From Epiperipatus broadwayi (lineage: Eukaryota; Onychophora; Udeonychophora; Euonychophora; Peripatidae): 64,000 bases of DNA. Both the position numbers and the translations under genes were made by a program. The stretch spans positions 8,474,085-8,538,084 of the forward strand of contig JAQFVV010012396.1 of NCBI GenBank assembly GCA_028023455.1. The letters are read 5' to 3'. The notes beneath the pieces were generated by a model. That model was not told where the DNA came from. It saw only the letters and a list, made by a program, of their open reading frames with translations, and did not search any database. Of the stretch, positions 47,346 to 58,740 are shown piece after piece (the stretch's first letter is position 1; each line of letters starts with the position of its first letter).

Positions 47346-47940
47346 TTTTTTATTACAAAAGAACAAAAAAAAAATGATATTTTTATCAAAAGCTAAATTT
47401 ACTTTCTCTTTCTAACATTTTTTTTTCTTTTTAGTTTTCACAGTTAAACTTTTTAAAAATTTAAAATATACAGCAAAATCTTTTCTTTTCTTTTTTTAGA
47501 TATTAAAATTAGCTATGCTATTATTAAACTTAATTTTAATCTTTCTTTAACTTTTATATGTATATTTATTGGATTGTATTTGTAATCCAGGACAGTGTCA
47601 TTATAAATATATATGTTTATGTTGTACAATAACATTGATTGAAACGTAGCCATGTCCATTCATATGAATTGAAATAAAAATTTACAGTGAGTTTATTTAT
47701 ATTTTCCATGGATAGGTAATGTGCCCTGTATCAAGAGCAATAGCTAGAATTTGAAATAGTGAATTGTAATATTTAGAAAATGAATTATTAATAATTTATT
47801 ATATGCGGTTAAGTAGCTTCCTATGTATGCTCAAGAATATACTTTTGAAATATTTTATATCATGGCTTGAATATTGAATGAAGGTCATCAAGAATTTTTT
47901 TTATGATCTGGTTTTATTTAATGAATATTATTTGGTAACA
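47346..47940. other. AT-rich non-coding DNA
   Basis: Nothing recognisable. Confidence 0.35.
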
Positions 47941-47950
47941 TAGTAGTATC

Positions 47951-47988
47951 AACTATGCTGATTCATCACGAAATGCATCTTGGGGGTT
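47951..47988 (+). ncRNA. Degenerate hammerhead, family C left unit
   Basis: The 3' half (GAAA, ATGCAT, C, TTGGGG) is intact. The core is replaced by CAACTATGCTGATTCATCAC, so it is inactive. Confidence 0.55.
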
Positions 47989-48344
47989 ATTTGTCTTTTA
48001 TTGTATCCTTATTTATATGAAATTATTTATGAAATAAAAAAGAATGGAGAAATATGGAAGTTATCTATCTATAAAAAAGATATTACACATGGCCGAAAGT
48101 GAAACGTAAATAGCCATGTGTGTGTGCTAAAAATCAGATATATTAATCTTTAACTTGGATTAAAGTTTATATCTGTGCTGGAGAAAATCTCTAATTTAAT
48201 AAATGATTAGTAATAATCATTACGTGTTTATCAAAAACTTGATAGCGTAAAAGTTGGGAGAGGAGTAAATTGACGCTTGAAAATAAAAATGAGATAATTT
48301 GCTCTACATAAATACTCCTCATGTAATAAAAATATATATGAGAG

Positions 48345-48406
48345 ATGATGTCTTGGCCCAACTGATGAGTGCTGGTTCAGCATGAAATGCATCTTGGGGT
48401 TATTTG
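48345..48406 (+). ncRNA. Hammerhead ribozyme, family C (intact)
   Basis: Core CTGATGA at 48362-48368; stem II GTGCTG/CAGCAT with GTT loop (48369-48383; first pair G-T); GAAA at 48384-48387; stem III ATGCAT (48387-48392), self-complementary; cleavage nucleotide C48393. Stem I pairs CCCAA (48357-48361) with TTGGG (48394-48398); a distal GATGAT/GTTATT helix with wobbles is possible beyond a bulge. Compared with family A (ACCAA/TTGGT), the proximal pair has changed on both strands. Confidence 0.84.
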
Positions 48407-48490
48407 TCTTTTATTGTATCTTTATTTATATGAAATTATTTATGAAATAAAAAAAAATGGAGAAATATGGAAGTTGTATCAATTTAATTA

Positions 48491-48769
48491 ACTCTATCTG
48501 TAAGATATTTCAATTCTGCTTTATTTAAATTTGGTCATATAGTGAAGGCAATATAGTCAAAATGATGAGCTTAAGCATTTGGTTATTATGATTTAAAAAA
48601 TGTTATAGATGATGATATTAGCACAATAGTTAGAGAATTTGTGAAAATTTGAAAGACAATTCCTTTCCAAAACCATTATATCTAAACTTTTATACATATT
48701 AAATTTTTTTTAAAAAAATGTATGGTGTGTTCACAACATTGTGTTACCTTAAGGTGAAAATAATAATAA
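48491..48769. other. AT-rich non-coding DNA
   Basis: Nothing recognisable. Confidence 0.35.
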
Positions 48770-48907
48770 TTATTATAACTGAAACATAGACTTATTATAT
48801 ACCTGTGTCTATATATGATATAGGGTAATGAGCACAGGCTTTCACACTACCCACCACTCTCCACTCTATTTCATAACACTGATACACTTGAACACATATA
48901 TGTCGAA

Positions 48908-48978
48908 AAGATAAATAATCACCAATATACGTATTTCATGCTAAACCAACAATCATCTGTTAGTCCAGATTACCATCT
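48908..48978 (-). ncRNA. Degenerate hammerhead, family A left arm of A4
   Basis: Minus-strand core CAGATGA (48959-48953; U4 to A). Stem I ACTAA/TTGGT keeps pairing through a U-G wobble; stem III ATACGTAT and GAAA are intact. Predicted inactive. Confidence 0.68.
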
Positions 48979-49178
48979 CTACACATATATGCTATAAGTG
49001 CTCAGATATATATTAAGATAGCCAATCTCAGGCTGGCCTTTGAGCATTCCATCATCAGATTTTCAATTGGATGGATGGTTGAAGAGTTGGAGTGTGGAGT
49101 AGATTGAAGCCTGTCCATTAAAGTATGAAGATTGGCTATCTTAATATATATCTGAGCACTTATAGCATATATGTGTAG

Positions 49179-49248
49179 AGATGGGAATCTGGACCAACTG
49201 ATGATTTTTGGTTTAGCATGAAATACGTATATTGGTGATTATTTATCT
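49179..49248 (+). ncRNA. Hammerhead ribozyme, family A (A4 right arm)
   Basis: Core CTGATGA at 49198-49204; GAAA at 49220-49223; stem III ATACGTAT (49223-49230), self-complementary; cleavage nucleotide A49231. Stem I: ACCAA/TTGGT, then AATC/GATT across a TGG bulge, then AGAT/ATCT. Stem II (TTTTTG/TAGCAT) is weakened relative to the family consensus TTGCTG/TAGCA, so activity may be low. Confidence 0.7.
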
Positions 49249-49350
49249 TTTCGACATATATGTGTTCAAGTGTATCAGTGTTATGAGATAGAGTGGAGAG
49301 TGGTGGATAGTATGAAAGTCTGTGCTCATATACCTTATATATTACATAAT

Positions 49351-51476
49351 AATTATTATAGTAAATGAAATTATTAAATTGTAATTGTTTTACTTATTTA
49401 TTTAGCTACCATTATAATGAGATTTAAAATAAGTGAATTATTCAGAAAAAATAAAAAATATATAAATAGAATAAAGTAAATCAAGCTCATTTTAAATTAG
49501 ATATGATGAGTAAGTAATACTTTTCGGAAATTTGAGATAAGAATAAAAATAATCCTTGGAAACTTAGTAGATTTCTATACATGAATTTGAAGTTTAATTT
49601 CTTGAATAATCAAACAGTAGTAGAATCGTATATAGCTTGCATATAATAAACTTGTTATAGTTGCTAAATTAATAGTCTCTGAAATTGGTTTACTAATAGT
49701 GATTTCAATAGATATATAAATAAAAAAAATTCATGACTTTCTAACCAATGCTGGAAATAATATGGGATGATAAGAGATGTGTGAAGAAAAATTTGAAGAG
49801 AAAAAGCACAGCAAGGTAAATTTTGATAAATAATTTTATTGTATTACTTTAGAAAGTAAACTGTCTAGACCCAAAAGTAGAAAGCATATTTTAGGAGATA
49901 TTGGGGTTTAAACTCAATTTCAATCATTTTCCAGGTTCTGAAAGGAAATCAAACCAAACTAAATAGCTGCTGAATAAACATTATATTTAACTTTATTTTA
50001 TTGTCTATTATCTCCAGCTTTCTACTAATATTTATGATTTATATTAATTACAAACAATTCTAGCCTTAAAATAAAATAAATTATTAATGAAATCATAAAT
50101 TTTTCCAGCTTATTCATTTATCTTATGGCAGCTCATTTCCAGAATTCTACTAGCATTTATGATTCACGTTGATTACAAATAATTCTAGTTAAAACTAATG
50201 TAAGTTATTGATGAAGTTATACATTTTTGTCAAATTTTTTCACTTCTAAATCAATAATGTTTAAAAGCTTTTTTTTTTTACTTTGATTGCAAAATCGTCA
50301 CACAGATTAACAAATGCTATATTAATTTTTTATAATATTAAAAAACTATTTTTCCATTAACAGTGATATTTTACATCTACAAATTTTTATAAAATGTTGA
50401 CAAATACCATTTTATAAATTTAAAATTATTATATCCTACTATTTTGTAAACTGATTATAGGAATGGTTGTTTTTCAGTTGCGGCTAGTCCATAAGCATTG
50501 TGGTGCTACAGCTCTCCCAGAAAAAAAATTAATTATTAAATTTGTTTTTGAAGATATCAGTGACATAACAATCATTCAATATTATTATTATATAAATAGA
50601 ACTATTTAAACTTTTTTTTAAATATATATATATATTAAACTACGCTTGAGTTTCAAAGATGCTGATAATTATGGCAGTACCAGAAATGTTATATTTAATG
50701 AATTTCAGAAAGTTTCATGAGATATTCATTTGCTTTCATCAATATGCATTACTAGCATCATTGGAGCTGTTTGTTGTCTCAAAATCAATAATTATTTGCA
50801 CATGAATAATTATTTGAGAGTGGTGTGTTTATCTATTCTTTTCACAGTGAATAAATTTTTATTGGTCTCATTTAAAATGAGCAATAAAATATTGTTTTTT
50901 TTCTTGCAATTACCATTTATAAATTAAAATATAAATATTTATTACAGAAAAATGTAACAAAATAATAAAAGAAATATTAAATTTTTAAAATGTATTATGT
51001 TCATTAAAACATCTACTTTGAATAAAAATTTTAAAAAATGTCTTAGAGTTAGACTATTGAAAATGTTATTGTCAATATTTTTAAGATTAATACTCATTAA
51101 ATAAAAAATGTTGATCTTTATGAACTAGTCTAAAATGAGACAATAAAAATTTCATTTTTTTTTTAGTTATTTAGACCTGTATAATCAGATAGACTGAGCA
51201 TTCATAAATCAAACAAAATGTTTAAATGTAATGTGCTCAGAAATAACGAAAGACTATTAACATCCTGGTACCATGGCACTCATTCCTGTTGATGAATATA
51301 TGGTCACTGGCCATCCCCACTCTGAAGTAATTTAAAAATTACTCTGTACAATGATAGAGTAATGAATTCTGAGTTTTAGGTTGGGATCAATTCTCCTCTA
51401 AAATAAAAAAATATCAGCTCATTCGATTGAATGGAATTATTTTGTTTTACATATGACCTGCATATATATATATATA
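49351..51476. other. AT-rich non-coding DNA
   Basis: No convincing gene. A CAG acceptor-like site near 50476 precedes a short GC-richer open stretch (LRLVHKHCGATALPEKKL), unsupported. The frame 50730-50927 is low-complexity. 51240-51400 is slightly GC-richer without a family assignment. Confidence 0.35.
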
Positions 51477-51570
51477 TGTCCACAGATGGCGTCCTACCAA
51501 AAACACCTATCAAGCGTATTTTCGTTTACATAAACGTCAGAGTAGTTAGTATTCACTATCTCTAACTATA

Positions 51571-51628
51571 ATTCCACTTTCAGATCATGATTTCAAGCTA
51601 TTTGCTATCGTCAGTGAAAGACAGGAAT
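51571..51628 (-). ncRNA. Hammerhead ribozyme, family M left arm
   Basis: Exact reverse complement of the ribozyme at 52365-52422; core CTGACGA at 51614-51608, predicted cleavage between 51583 and 51582 on the minus strand. Confidence 0.85.
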
Positions 51629-52364
51629 AAAGAAACTAGATCTAAATACAAACTCTGAGCGTTTATGAAACAATTTCTATTCAGCTTGCAAGCGTGAATT
51701 TTTTAGACACGTAATGTCTTCAAACTCAGCATAGCAAACCAGATAGCTATATGGGTCTGATCTCAGTTCAGCATCACCACATAGTAGAAGCCTCTGCAAT
51801 CTATATCATTGCAAGAAAGACCTCAAAGGTACATTTATGATAAACAAAAATGCAAGTTAAAAAATTCACGCTTGCAAGCTGAATAGAAATTGTTTCATAA
51901 ATTTGTTAGCAAGTTTTTTAACTTGCATTTTTGTTTATCATAAATGTACCTTTGAGGTCTTTCTTGCAATGATATAGATTGCAGAGGCTTCTACTATGTG
52001 GTGATGCTGAACTGAGATCAGACCCATATAGCTATCTGGTTTGCTATGCTGAGTTTGAAGACATTACGTGTCTAAAAAATTCACGCTTGCAAGCTGAATA
52101 GAAATTGTTTCATAAATTTGTTAGCAAGTTTTTTAACTTGCATTTTTGTTTATCATAAATGTACCTTTGAGGTCTTTCTTGCAATGATATAGATTGCAGA
52201 GGCTTCTACTATGTGGTGATGCTGAACTGAGATCAGACCCATATAGCTATCTGGTTTGCTATGCTGAGTTTGAAGACATTACGTGTCTAAAAAATTCACG
52301 CTTGCAAGCTGAATAGAAATTGTTTCATAAACGCTCAGAGTTTGTATTTAGATCTAGTTTCTTT

Positions 52365-52422
52365 ATTCCTGTCTTTCACTGACGATAGCAAATAGCTTGA
52401 AATCATGATCTGAAAGTGGAAT
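52365..52422 (+). ncRNA. Hammerhead ribozyme, family M right arm
   Basis: Core CTGACGA at 52379-52385 (position 7 is variable in hammerheads); stem II TAGC/GCTT, loop AAATA, with the closing U-U also seen in family A; GAAA 52399-52402; stem III ATCATGAT (52402-52409), self-complementary; cleavage nucleotide C52410. Stem I pairs CTTTCA (52373-52378) with TGAAAG (52411-52416) and, across a TGT/T internal loop, ATTCC (52365-52369) with GGAAT (52418-52422). All invariant bases are present. Confidence 0.88.
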
Positions 52423-52564
52423 TATAGTTAGAGATAGTGAATACTAACTACTCTGACGTTTATGTAAACGAAAATACGCTTGATAGGTGTTTTTGGTAGG
52501 ACGCCATCTGTGGACATAAATACAAGCGTTAGCAAGTTTTTTAACTTGCATTTTTGTTTATCAT

Positions 52565-53251
52565 ATATATATATATATACGCTCACGGAGGCTTTGGTTT
52601 AAAAAGAACTATTGATGCAAACATGAGACCTTAATTTTTTTTTTTTTACTTAGAATCTGTTTTATATTTTTTTAAAAATGTTTTTATTATATATATTATT
52701 TCAAGAGCAATTATTGTCACCCTATCTTCATATTAGTTGGTTTTTTTTACTTTTCATTCAATTTAGGGTTAATTATTTCATTTTTTAAGAGTCACCTATA
52801 AAATAATAACCTTAAATTATGTTAAGAAAAATGGATTTTAAAAATCTCACTAAAAACTATAAATTGCCAATCTGACAATAGTCTTAATTCTCTTATAGCT
52901 ATGGGGCTTAAAATGTTTTTTTATTGTCTTAATTTGTAGGTAAAACTAATTAAATACTCATTTACTGATCAATAACTGGTTTGATAATTATGTTGTCTAT
53001 AAGTTAGATAATTAAAACAAATGTTAATCTTGCTGGTACCTGAAAAAATTAAAAATTAATCTAATTTAAAACCTCAGATCATAGATATAATAAATTAAGG
53101 ACTACAATTTGAGGCTCTTTGTAAAATATTGATAAATGTATTGGTTTCATAATTAAATTAATTTCTGTTTATTAAATCTAGAGAAACAAATATTTCCATC
53201 TTCATTATTAACTCTTCATCTTGATCATTTAATTCATTGTTGGTGAGTCAG
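52565..53251. other. AT-rich non-coding DNA
   Basis: TA tract at 52565-52579; otherwise nothing recognisable. Confidence 0.4.
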
Positions 53252-55160
53252 TATATATATATATATATATTGTAACCGGACCCCCATACAACCCTTTTAT
53301 TACTTCAGTTGTAACAATTTCCTGATGAGCATGTTGCAGGCAGGAACTATCAATTGGCATTACCCAATGCAGATGTTAACACCCCCCTACAACAATATTT
53401 CCTGCTCATCAGAGGATGTAGTACCATAGAGGCTGGAAGCATCTAGACATTTATATGTTTGGTTTTCCAAACAGCGCCACTAGAGTTCCATCTCACTACA
53501 ACCTGACTTACCTAGGTCTAGTTATGCCAGACGTAGCTCAGGAGGCATGAGATTCTCATGAACAAATGCAATGACTGATGAGTGATGCAATAAAAACAAA
53601 ATAGAATTGGACAACTGAATAACTAAATTTAATTTTTAGTAACAATAATTTTATTTAATAACAATTAATTTGCAAGTTCTAATAAAGTTCATTCCTATCC
53701 ATGTGATGACTCATTTTCATTTCATTTATGAAAAGGTTAGAAGTAGTTTGTTGATCAATAGTTCATTTGCAATTCATTTTAATAAAGTTCATCCTTCATT
53801 TCAAATGAAGGCTCATTTTGATGTATCTTAGGTAAAGGATTCAAAGGGTCTTTTATCTAGTAGACGTCTACCAATTCTGCATGAATATTTTCCACTTTGT
53901 ATTCCACATCTGTACATCTTTTTTTAAGGTAGGTAAATAGGTAAGATGAGCTATTCCAGATCTGTAAGGTTTCTATAATTCAGCCAAGTATCAATGTACA
54001 TTGGTTCTCATAAGTTTCATTATTTTCTTTGTATACAATCGAAATTCATGTAAGCATTTGTAATTTTTATAGTACATTATTTTATTCTATTTATCAAACA
54101 GGTAATGTGAACAATTCTTGGTTTGTGGACTATTAATAGTCCAGTCAGTGTAAATGTGCATCTATGTGCATAAGTTTTATTACTTTTTTCACATAATACC
54201 ATATGCAGGTAAGCATTTATAATCCATATGGTCTTTCATTATTTTTATTTATATTTATCAAAACGGTAATGTGGTTTAAATTACTCCCACAAAATTAATA
54301 TTCAGGTAAGTATTAAGCATTTGTAATTTCATATCAATATGCAGATAAGCATTTAGAGTCCATATAGTATTTCATTACATTTATCAAATCCAGTAATGTG
54401 GTTTAAATTACTCCCACAAAATTAACATTCAGATGAGCATTAAGCATTTTCATTTATACTTTATCACGAATAAATGATTTGCATAATTTTAGTTTCATTC
54501 ATAATTTTCCAGTAACAAACGTATTTTCATGCAGTTACATTTATTAATAATTCTTTTTTATATATATATTTATAATAAAGACGTTTTGTTTGTCTTTTAA
54601 AACATATATAATTTTAGTTTAAGAAATACATTTTGTCTTGTCTTTTAAAAAACATATATCGACTATTTTTATAAAATCATTACCTTGATTTACCCAGTTG
54701 TCGCTTCAAAAAGGGGTCATCGCATTTCAGCTGAATGGCATTATTTCCTTTCTATGATGTCTATCCAGGCAAATCTAGAAAAATCATGGCTTAGAATGAA
54801 GAGATGAAGCTGTTGGTTTATTTTTCCATCGTTATAATTTCCTTAATAAAGCTTTCTTTTTCCATCATTAACAGAGGTTCTTTAATATCCTTTTAAAATT
54901 GAAATCTTTTTTTTTTCAAAATTCTTCTTTGACAGCTACTTGAAAAATATCTCTTTGGAAAAAATATAACTATTTGATCTCCTTAAAATCTCTCTGAAAA
55001 AACTTTTTAAAACTCTTTCAAAGTCTCTTGTTTTAAAATCAAATCTAATCTGCCTCTGAACTTGCAACTTGACTATTTATATCTGATTCTTGGACTGATT
55101 AAACAGCCTTTCCCCACTGTACCTAATTTGCATACTGCTCTCATTTAAGCCCGATTGCCT
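53252..55160. repeat. Possible LTR-like element with internal tandem repeats
   Basis: After a TA tract, TGTAACCGGACCCCC (about 53270) opens a GC-richer stretch resembling the TGTAAC start of 18962. About 54030-54470 contains diverged tandem units: TAATGTG recurs near 54104, 54268 and 54395, the last two 127 apart and sharing GGTTTAAATTACTCCCACAA. A second short duplication (TTGTCTTTTAAAA.ACATATAT) is at 54588/54642. No matching right end was found. Confidence 0.4.
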
Positions 55161-56854
55161 TTCTCTTCATAATGATTGAATAATCTATTTTTTTAGTGGG
55201 ATAGATAAGAAATCATAAGAATTAAGCCATGTTTTTCAATTTACTAACTTTGCCTCAAGTGATTATTACACTTTATTCGAAAACATCTAAAAATTAAAAA
55301 TGTAATCAATTTAATACATGCCAGCTTTAAATAAATATGTAATATATTTAAATTACATCGTAATCCAAAACTATAAAATCAATAATGATTTTCTAAATTA
55401 TTTTCTTTTCTCAGTTATAGAAAATAATAATTTTCTTGTAATGTCATAAACTAAACTTTTTTATACATCTGCTGTTTTTTAAGGTGGAAGGGTAACTAGC
55501 TCTTAGAATAAATATACATGTGAAACATCGTTCTTATTTCAATATATATATATATGTGTGTGTGTGTGAATATGTTTTAAAGCATTAAAAAAATAATATT
55601 ATAAGTAAATTTTATTATCTATACTATTATCATAAAAATCTTAAATTATATGTTTCAATAGTATAAGCTAAAGTAATTCAGTTAGTCCAATTAATTAGCA
55701 GTATTTAATAGCTTATCTTAGATTGTTTAATACTGACTTGAAAAAATAAAATTAATATTTAAACTAAAGAGTTAATCTAGAGCTTAATGTATTTTAAATA
55801 GATTTAATAGATAGAGTTGTTTTATGCTGTCTGAAATGATTAGTTAACTTTATTAGGATTTTAGTCAGTTATGATTTATTAAATATCAATTTATATGAAA
55901 GTATTTAAAATTAGAATTTCAAAATAGTAAGTAAAACTGACTGAGAGTAGCTCTAATTTTTTAATTGATTTTAAGTGTCAGTCAATAACTAAAGTATTTT
56001 CATTGCATTAAAAAATGGTTATATTTAATGTGCATGTATGTGTGAATGTTAGAGATGAGTGTGAAATATTGAAAGTTAAAAAGACCTATTAAAAGTAATA
56101 AGTGTATTTTAAAAATTGGGTACAGTCAATCAATTTTAAAATTATTAAAATATATATAAGCTTTTAAATAATGCAAGAGAAAGAGTGAACAAGAAGTATA
56201 TTAATAAAACAATGTTTAACTGAAAAATTAATTAATTTTATTAAATAATCGATTTGATAATTATTTAGAGTTGATAAAAAAAATTAATTAACAAGTTTAT
56301 TTATTATCTAGATAATCACATGACAAATTGTCTGGATTTAAAGTACAGAGTTCAAGGTTAAATCAATTAAAAGTCAATAATGATTATTAATTTAAATATT
56401 ATAATGCAGACCTCGGTCCATGGATAGAGAAAGAATCAAACATATATATTAGTATAAAAATAAACATAATTAAAAATTTAAACACTTCTACTTTTTCACA
56501 ATTCATTTAATCTTAACTTAAAATTTTAATTCAGTTTTGAAGTAAATTGTTTTTTTTTATTTGATTATTTATTTTAAGTCAATGTTAAAGTTTAAAGTTT
56601 TGTTGTTTATCACCTTTATTATTAAATAAAGAAGTAGATTATTGATGCAGGGTTTCTCGTAGAAGCATAGATTCAATTGATTTATCAAACAATAATTTTA
56701 AAAGATGTTAAAGAAAATTCTAATATTTTTTTTAAAAAAAATCCAAGCAAAAATCATGTAAGGAAAAGTATATTGTTTCATTGTTATAACATTAGTTAAA
56801 TTCTGAACTGTGCTATGAAACTATCTCCAGCATAATTTAACTAACTTTTAATTA
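55161..56854. other. AT-rich non-coding DNA
   Basis: TA/TG microsatellite at about 55543-55568; no coding region. Confidence 0.4.
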
Positions 56855-57225
56855 AAACAGGTAAAACTCTCCATATAGTAGTACCACTCAGAGCAAGCCA
56901 GAGTAATCAATGGATTATAGAAGTCTTGTGCATAAAAACCCTATCTAGTGCCTACTCATCCAATATCCTCAGACTAATTTCTAACTTGTTGCTTTCATCA
57001 GTGAGTAGCCTTGAATCTGAGAGCCCTGCAAAGCCACAAGCTAGAAACTAGTCTGGGAATATTGGATGAGTAGGCACTAGATAGGGATTTTATGCACAAG
57101 ACTTCTGACACCCATTGATTACTCTGGCTTGCACTGAGTTACACTACTGTATGGAGTATTTTGCCTGTTTTAATAACAGTTATGAGCAATGGTGATCATG
57201 TGATGTTTAGTGGCTTAACTTTTAA
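56855..57225. mobile_element. Family B ribozyme element, inverted pair
   Basis: Arms AAAACAGGTAAAACTCTCCAT... and ...GAGTATTTTGCCTGTTTT enclose inverted copies of the family B segment (GCCTACTCATCCAATATCC / GGATGAGTAGGCACTAGATAGGG region). The flank to 57215 matches family B beyond the arm (GGTGATCATGTGATG). The left arm carries a complete ribozyme, the right arm only its 3' half. Confidence 0.75.
56957..57015 (-). ncRNA. Hammerhead ribozyme, family B on minus strand
   Basis: Core CTGATGA (57001-56995), GAAA, stem III ATTAGT (with a U-G pair), cleavage nucleotide C. Stem I CTCA/TGAG plus CCAA/TTGG: compared with the copy at 8279-8337 the proximal helix has different bases but still pairs. 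Stem II (AAGC/GTTA) is weakened. Confidence 0.74.
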
Positions 57226-58020
57226 TTAGTAAGTATTACTAATTATTTGCTACTAAAATAATCAATGTATATATGTCAAGCTTAAATATAGAATGATGAA
57301 TTTCTATAAGATTAACATATAAAAAAGGATTAACAATTATTTAAAATTGTTTTATAAAGTTATCATAAAAGTCAAATTTATGAAAACTAACTTTTTAATT
57401 ATTGTAAAAAAAGAATTGTTTTCAAATTGTTTTATGTTAAAACAAATAACCTAGCTATTCGTTTCAAGTTCATTTATCTAGTGATTTAAATAGTTTTCCT
57501 GAATTGTCTGTTGTTGAAATATGTTACCTGACATTAAAAAAATATATAGGAAGAAATAATTAAGCTTACATTATTCTAATTAATCTAGCTAAAAGTTAAC
57601 TGATAATAATATAGTTGTATAAAAAGCATTTTATAATCAAAATTATCTTCCTGTTTATTACTACTCTGATTTTAATTGCCATTAAAATGTGTTTTAAATT
57701 AAAAGAATTGTTTGCTATTTAAATTTGTCTGCTATCAACTCTCTGCTATTATTTGAAGTGATGTTTCATTTAGTGGACATTTTTTTAAAGAGATTTTATT
57801 ATAAATTCTCATCTCTATGTATCTACTCTATCTTAATGAAGGACTGTGTACATTATATATTACTTCAATGAAGATTTAAAGGAATTAAACAAAGAGATAA
57901 TTCCTTTTACAAAGAGAAGAACTTTTTAATCTCATATAAAAAAGGGTATTATAATAACATCTATTTTTAATATATTTGGAATTAGTATAGTATTATATTA
58001 TTCTTATTATTAATAATTAT
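57226..58020. other. AT-rich non-coding DNA
   Basis: Nothing recognisable. Confidence 0.35.
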
Positions 58021-58315
<295 letters not shown>

Positions 58316-58549
58316 AGAGTTTCTGAATGAATATTTAAAATTATAAATGATTATACCCAAAGATATAGTAGCCTTTTGTATATTTATGAAAAGTATTTTA
58401 TGAATAAAAGTGTTTTAAGTATCATTATGTATGAGAGAATTTTAAATAGTTTACACATAAAGTGTTGTCACTGTTATGGGTTTGTCGATACACATATAAT
58501 CTTAAATTGGTGAATGAAAAATTATGTGCCTTTTTGCTTGTGTGTGTGA

Positions 58550-58740
<191 letters not shown>

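Larger units (their letters stand above)
47941..48490 (+). mobile_element. Family C ribozyme element, partial tandem dimer (414 bp period)
   Basis: GAAATGCATCTTGGGG begins at 47970 and again at 48384. Sequence downstream of both positions matches for over 90 bases (TTATTTGTCTTTTATTGTATC...AAATATGGAAGTT), so the period is 414. The left unit starts within its ribozyme. The interior contains the C1-like stretch (CAGATATATTAATCTTTAAC) and a small inverted repeat ACACATGGC/GCCATGTGT near 48086-48124. Confidence 0.78.
48770..49350. mobile_element. Family A ribozyme element, copy A4 (full inverted pair)
   Basis: The most complete pair. The left arm (minus) and right arm (plus) share more than 200 bases at high identity, for example GAACACATATATGTCGAAAAG / CTTTTCGACATATATGTGTT and GCTATAAGTGCTCAGATATA / its complement. 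The outer ends are GAGCACAGGCTTTCACACTA / TAGTATGAAAGTCTGTGCTC. The centre (about 49020-49120) is unpaired and shared with A1 and A2 (TTTGAGCATTCCATCATCAG). Confidence 0.8.
51478..52564. mobile_element. Family M ribozyme element: exact 387-bp inverted arms plus tandem units
   Basis: 51478-51864 and 52129-52515 are exact reverse complements as far as I can read (387 bases, no indel). The spacer contains a shortened direct unit: the T-run marker starts at 51914, 52129 and 52537, so one unit is 215 bp (internally deleted) and the next a full 408 bp, followed by a 37-base start of a third that stops at a TA tract. The left edge also abuts a TA tract. Each arm carries an intact hammerhead. Identity of arms and units implies a very recent insertion or ongoing homogenisation. 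No protein is encoded. Confidence 0.9.

Noticed and set aside
53318-53410. CTGATGAGCA on both strands (53331-53340 and 53402-53393), hammerhead-like
   Set aside because: No stem II hairpin followed by GAAA at the right distance on either strand; it is an ordinary short inverted repeat.
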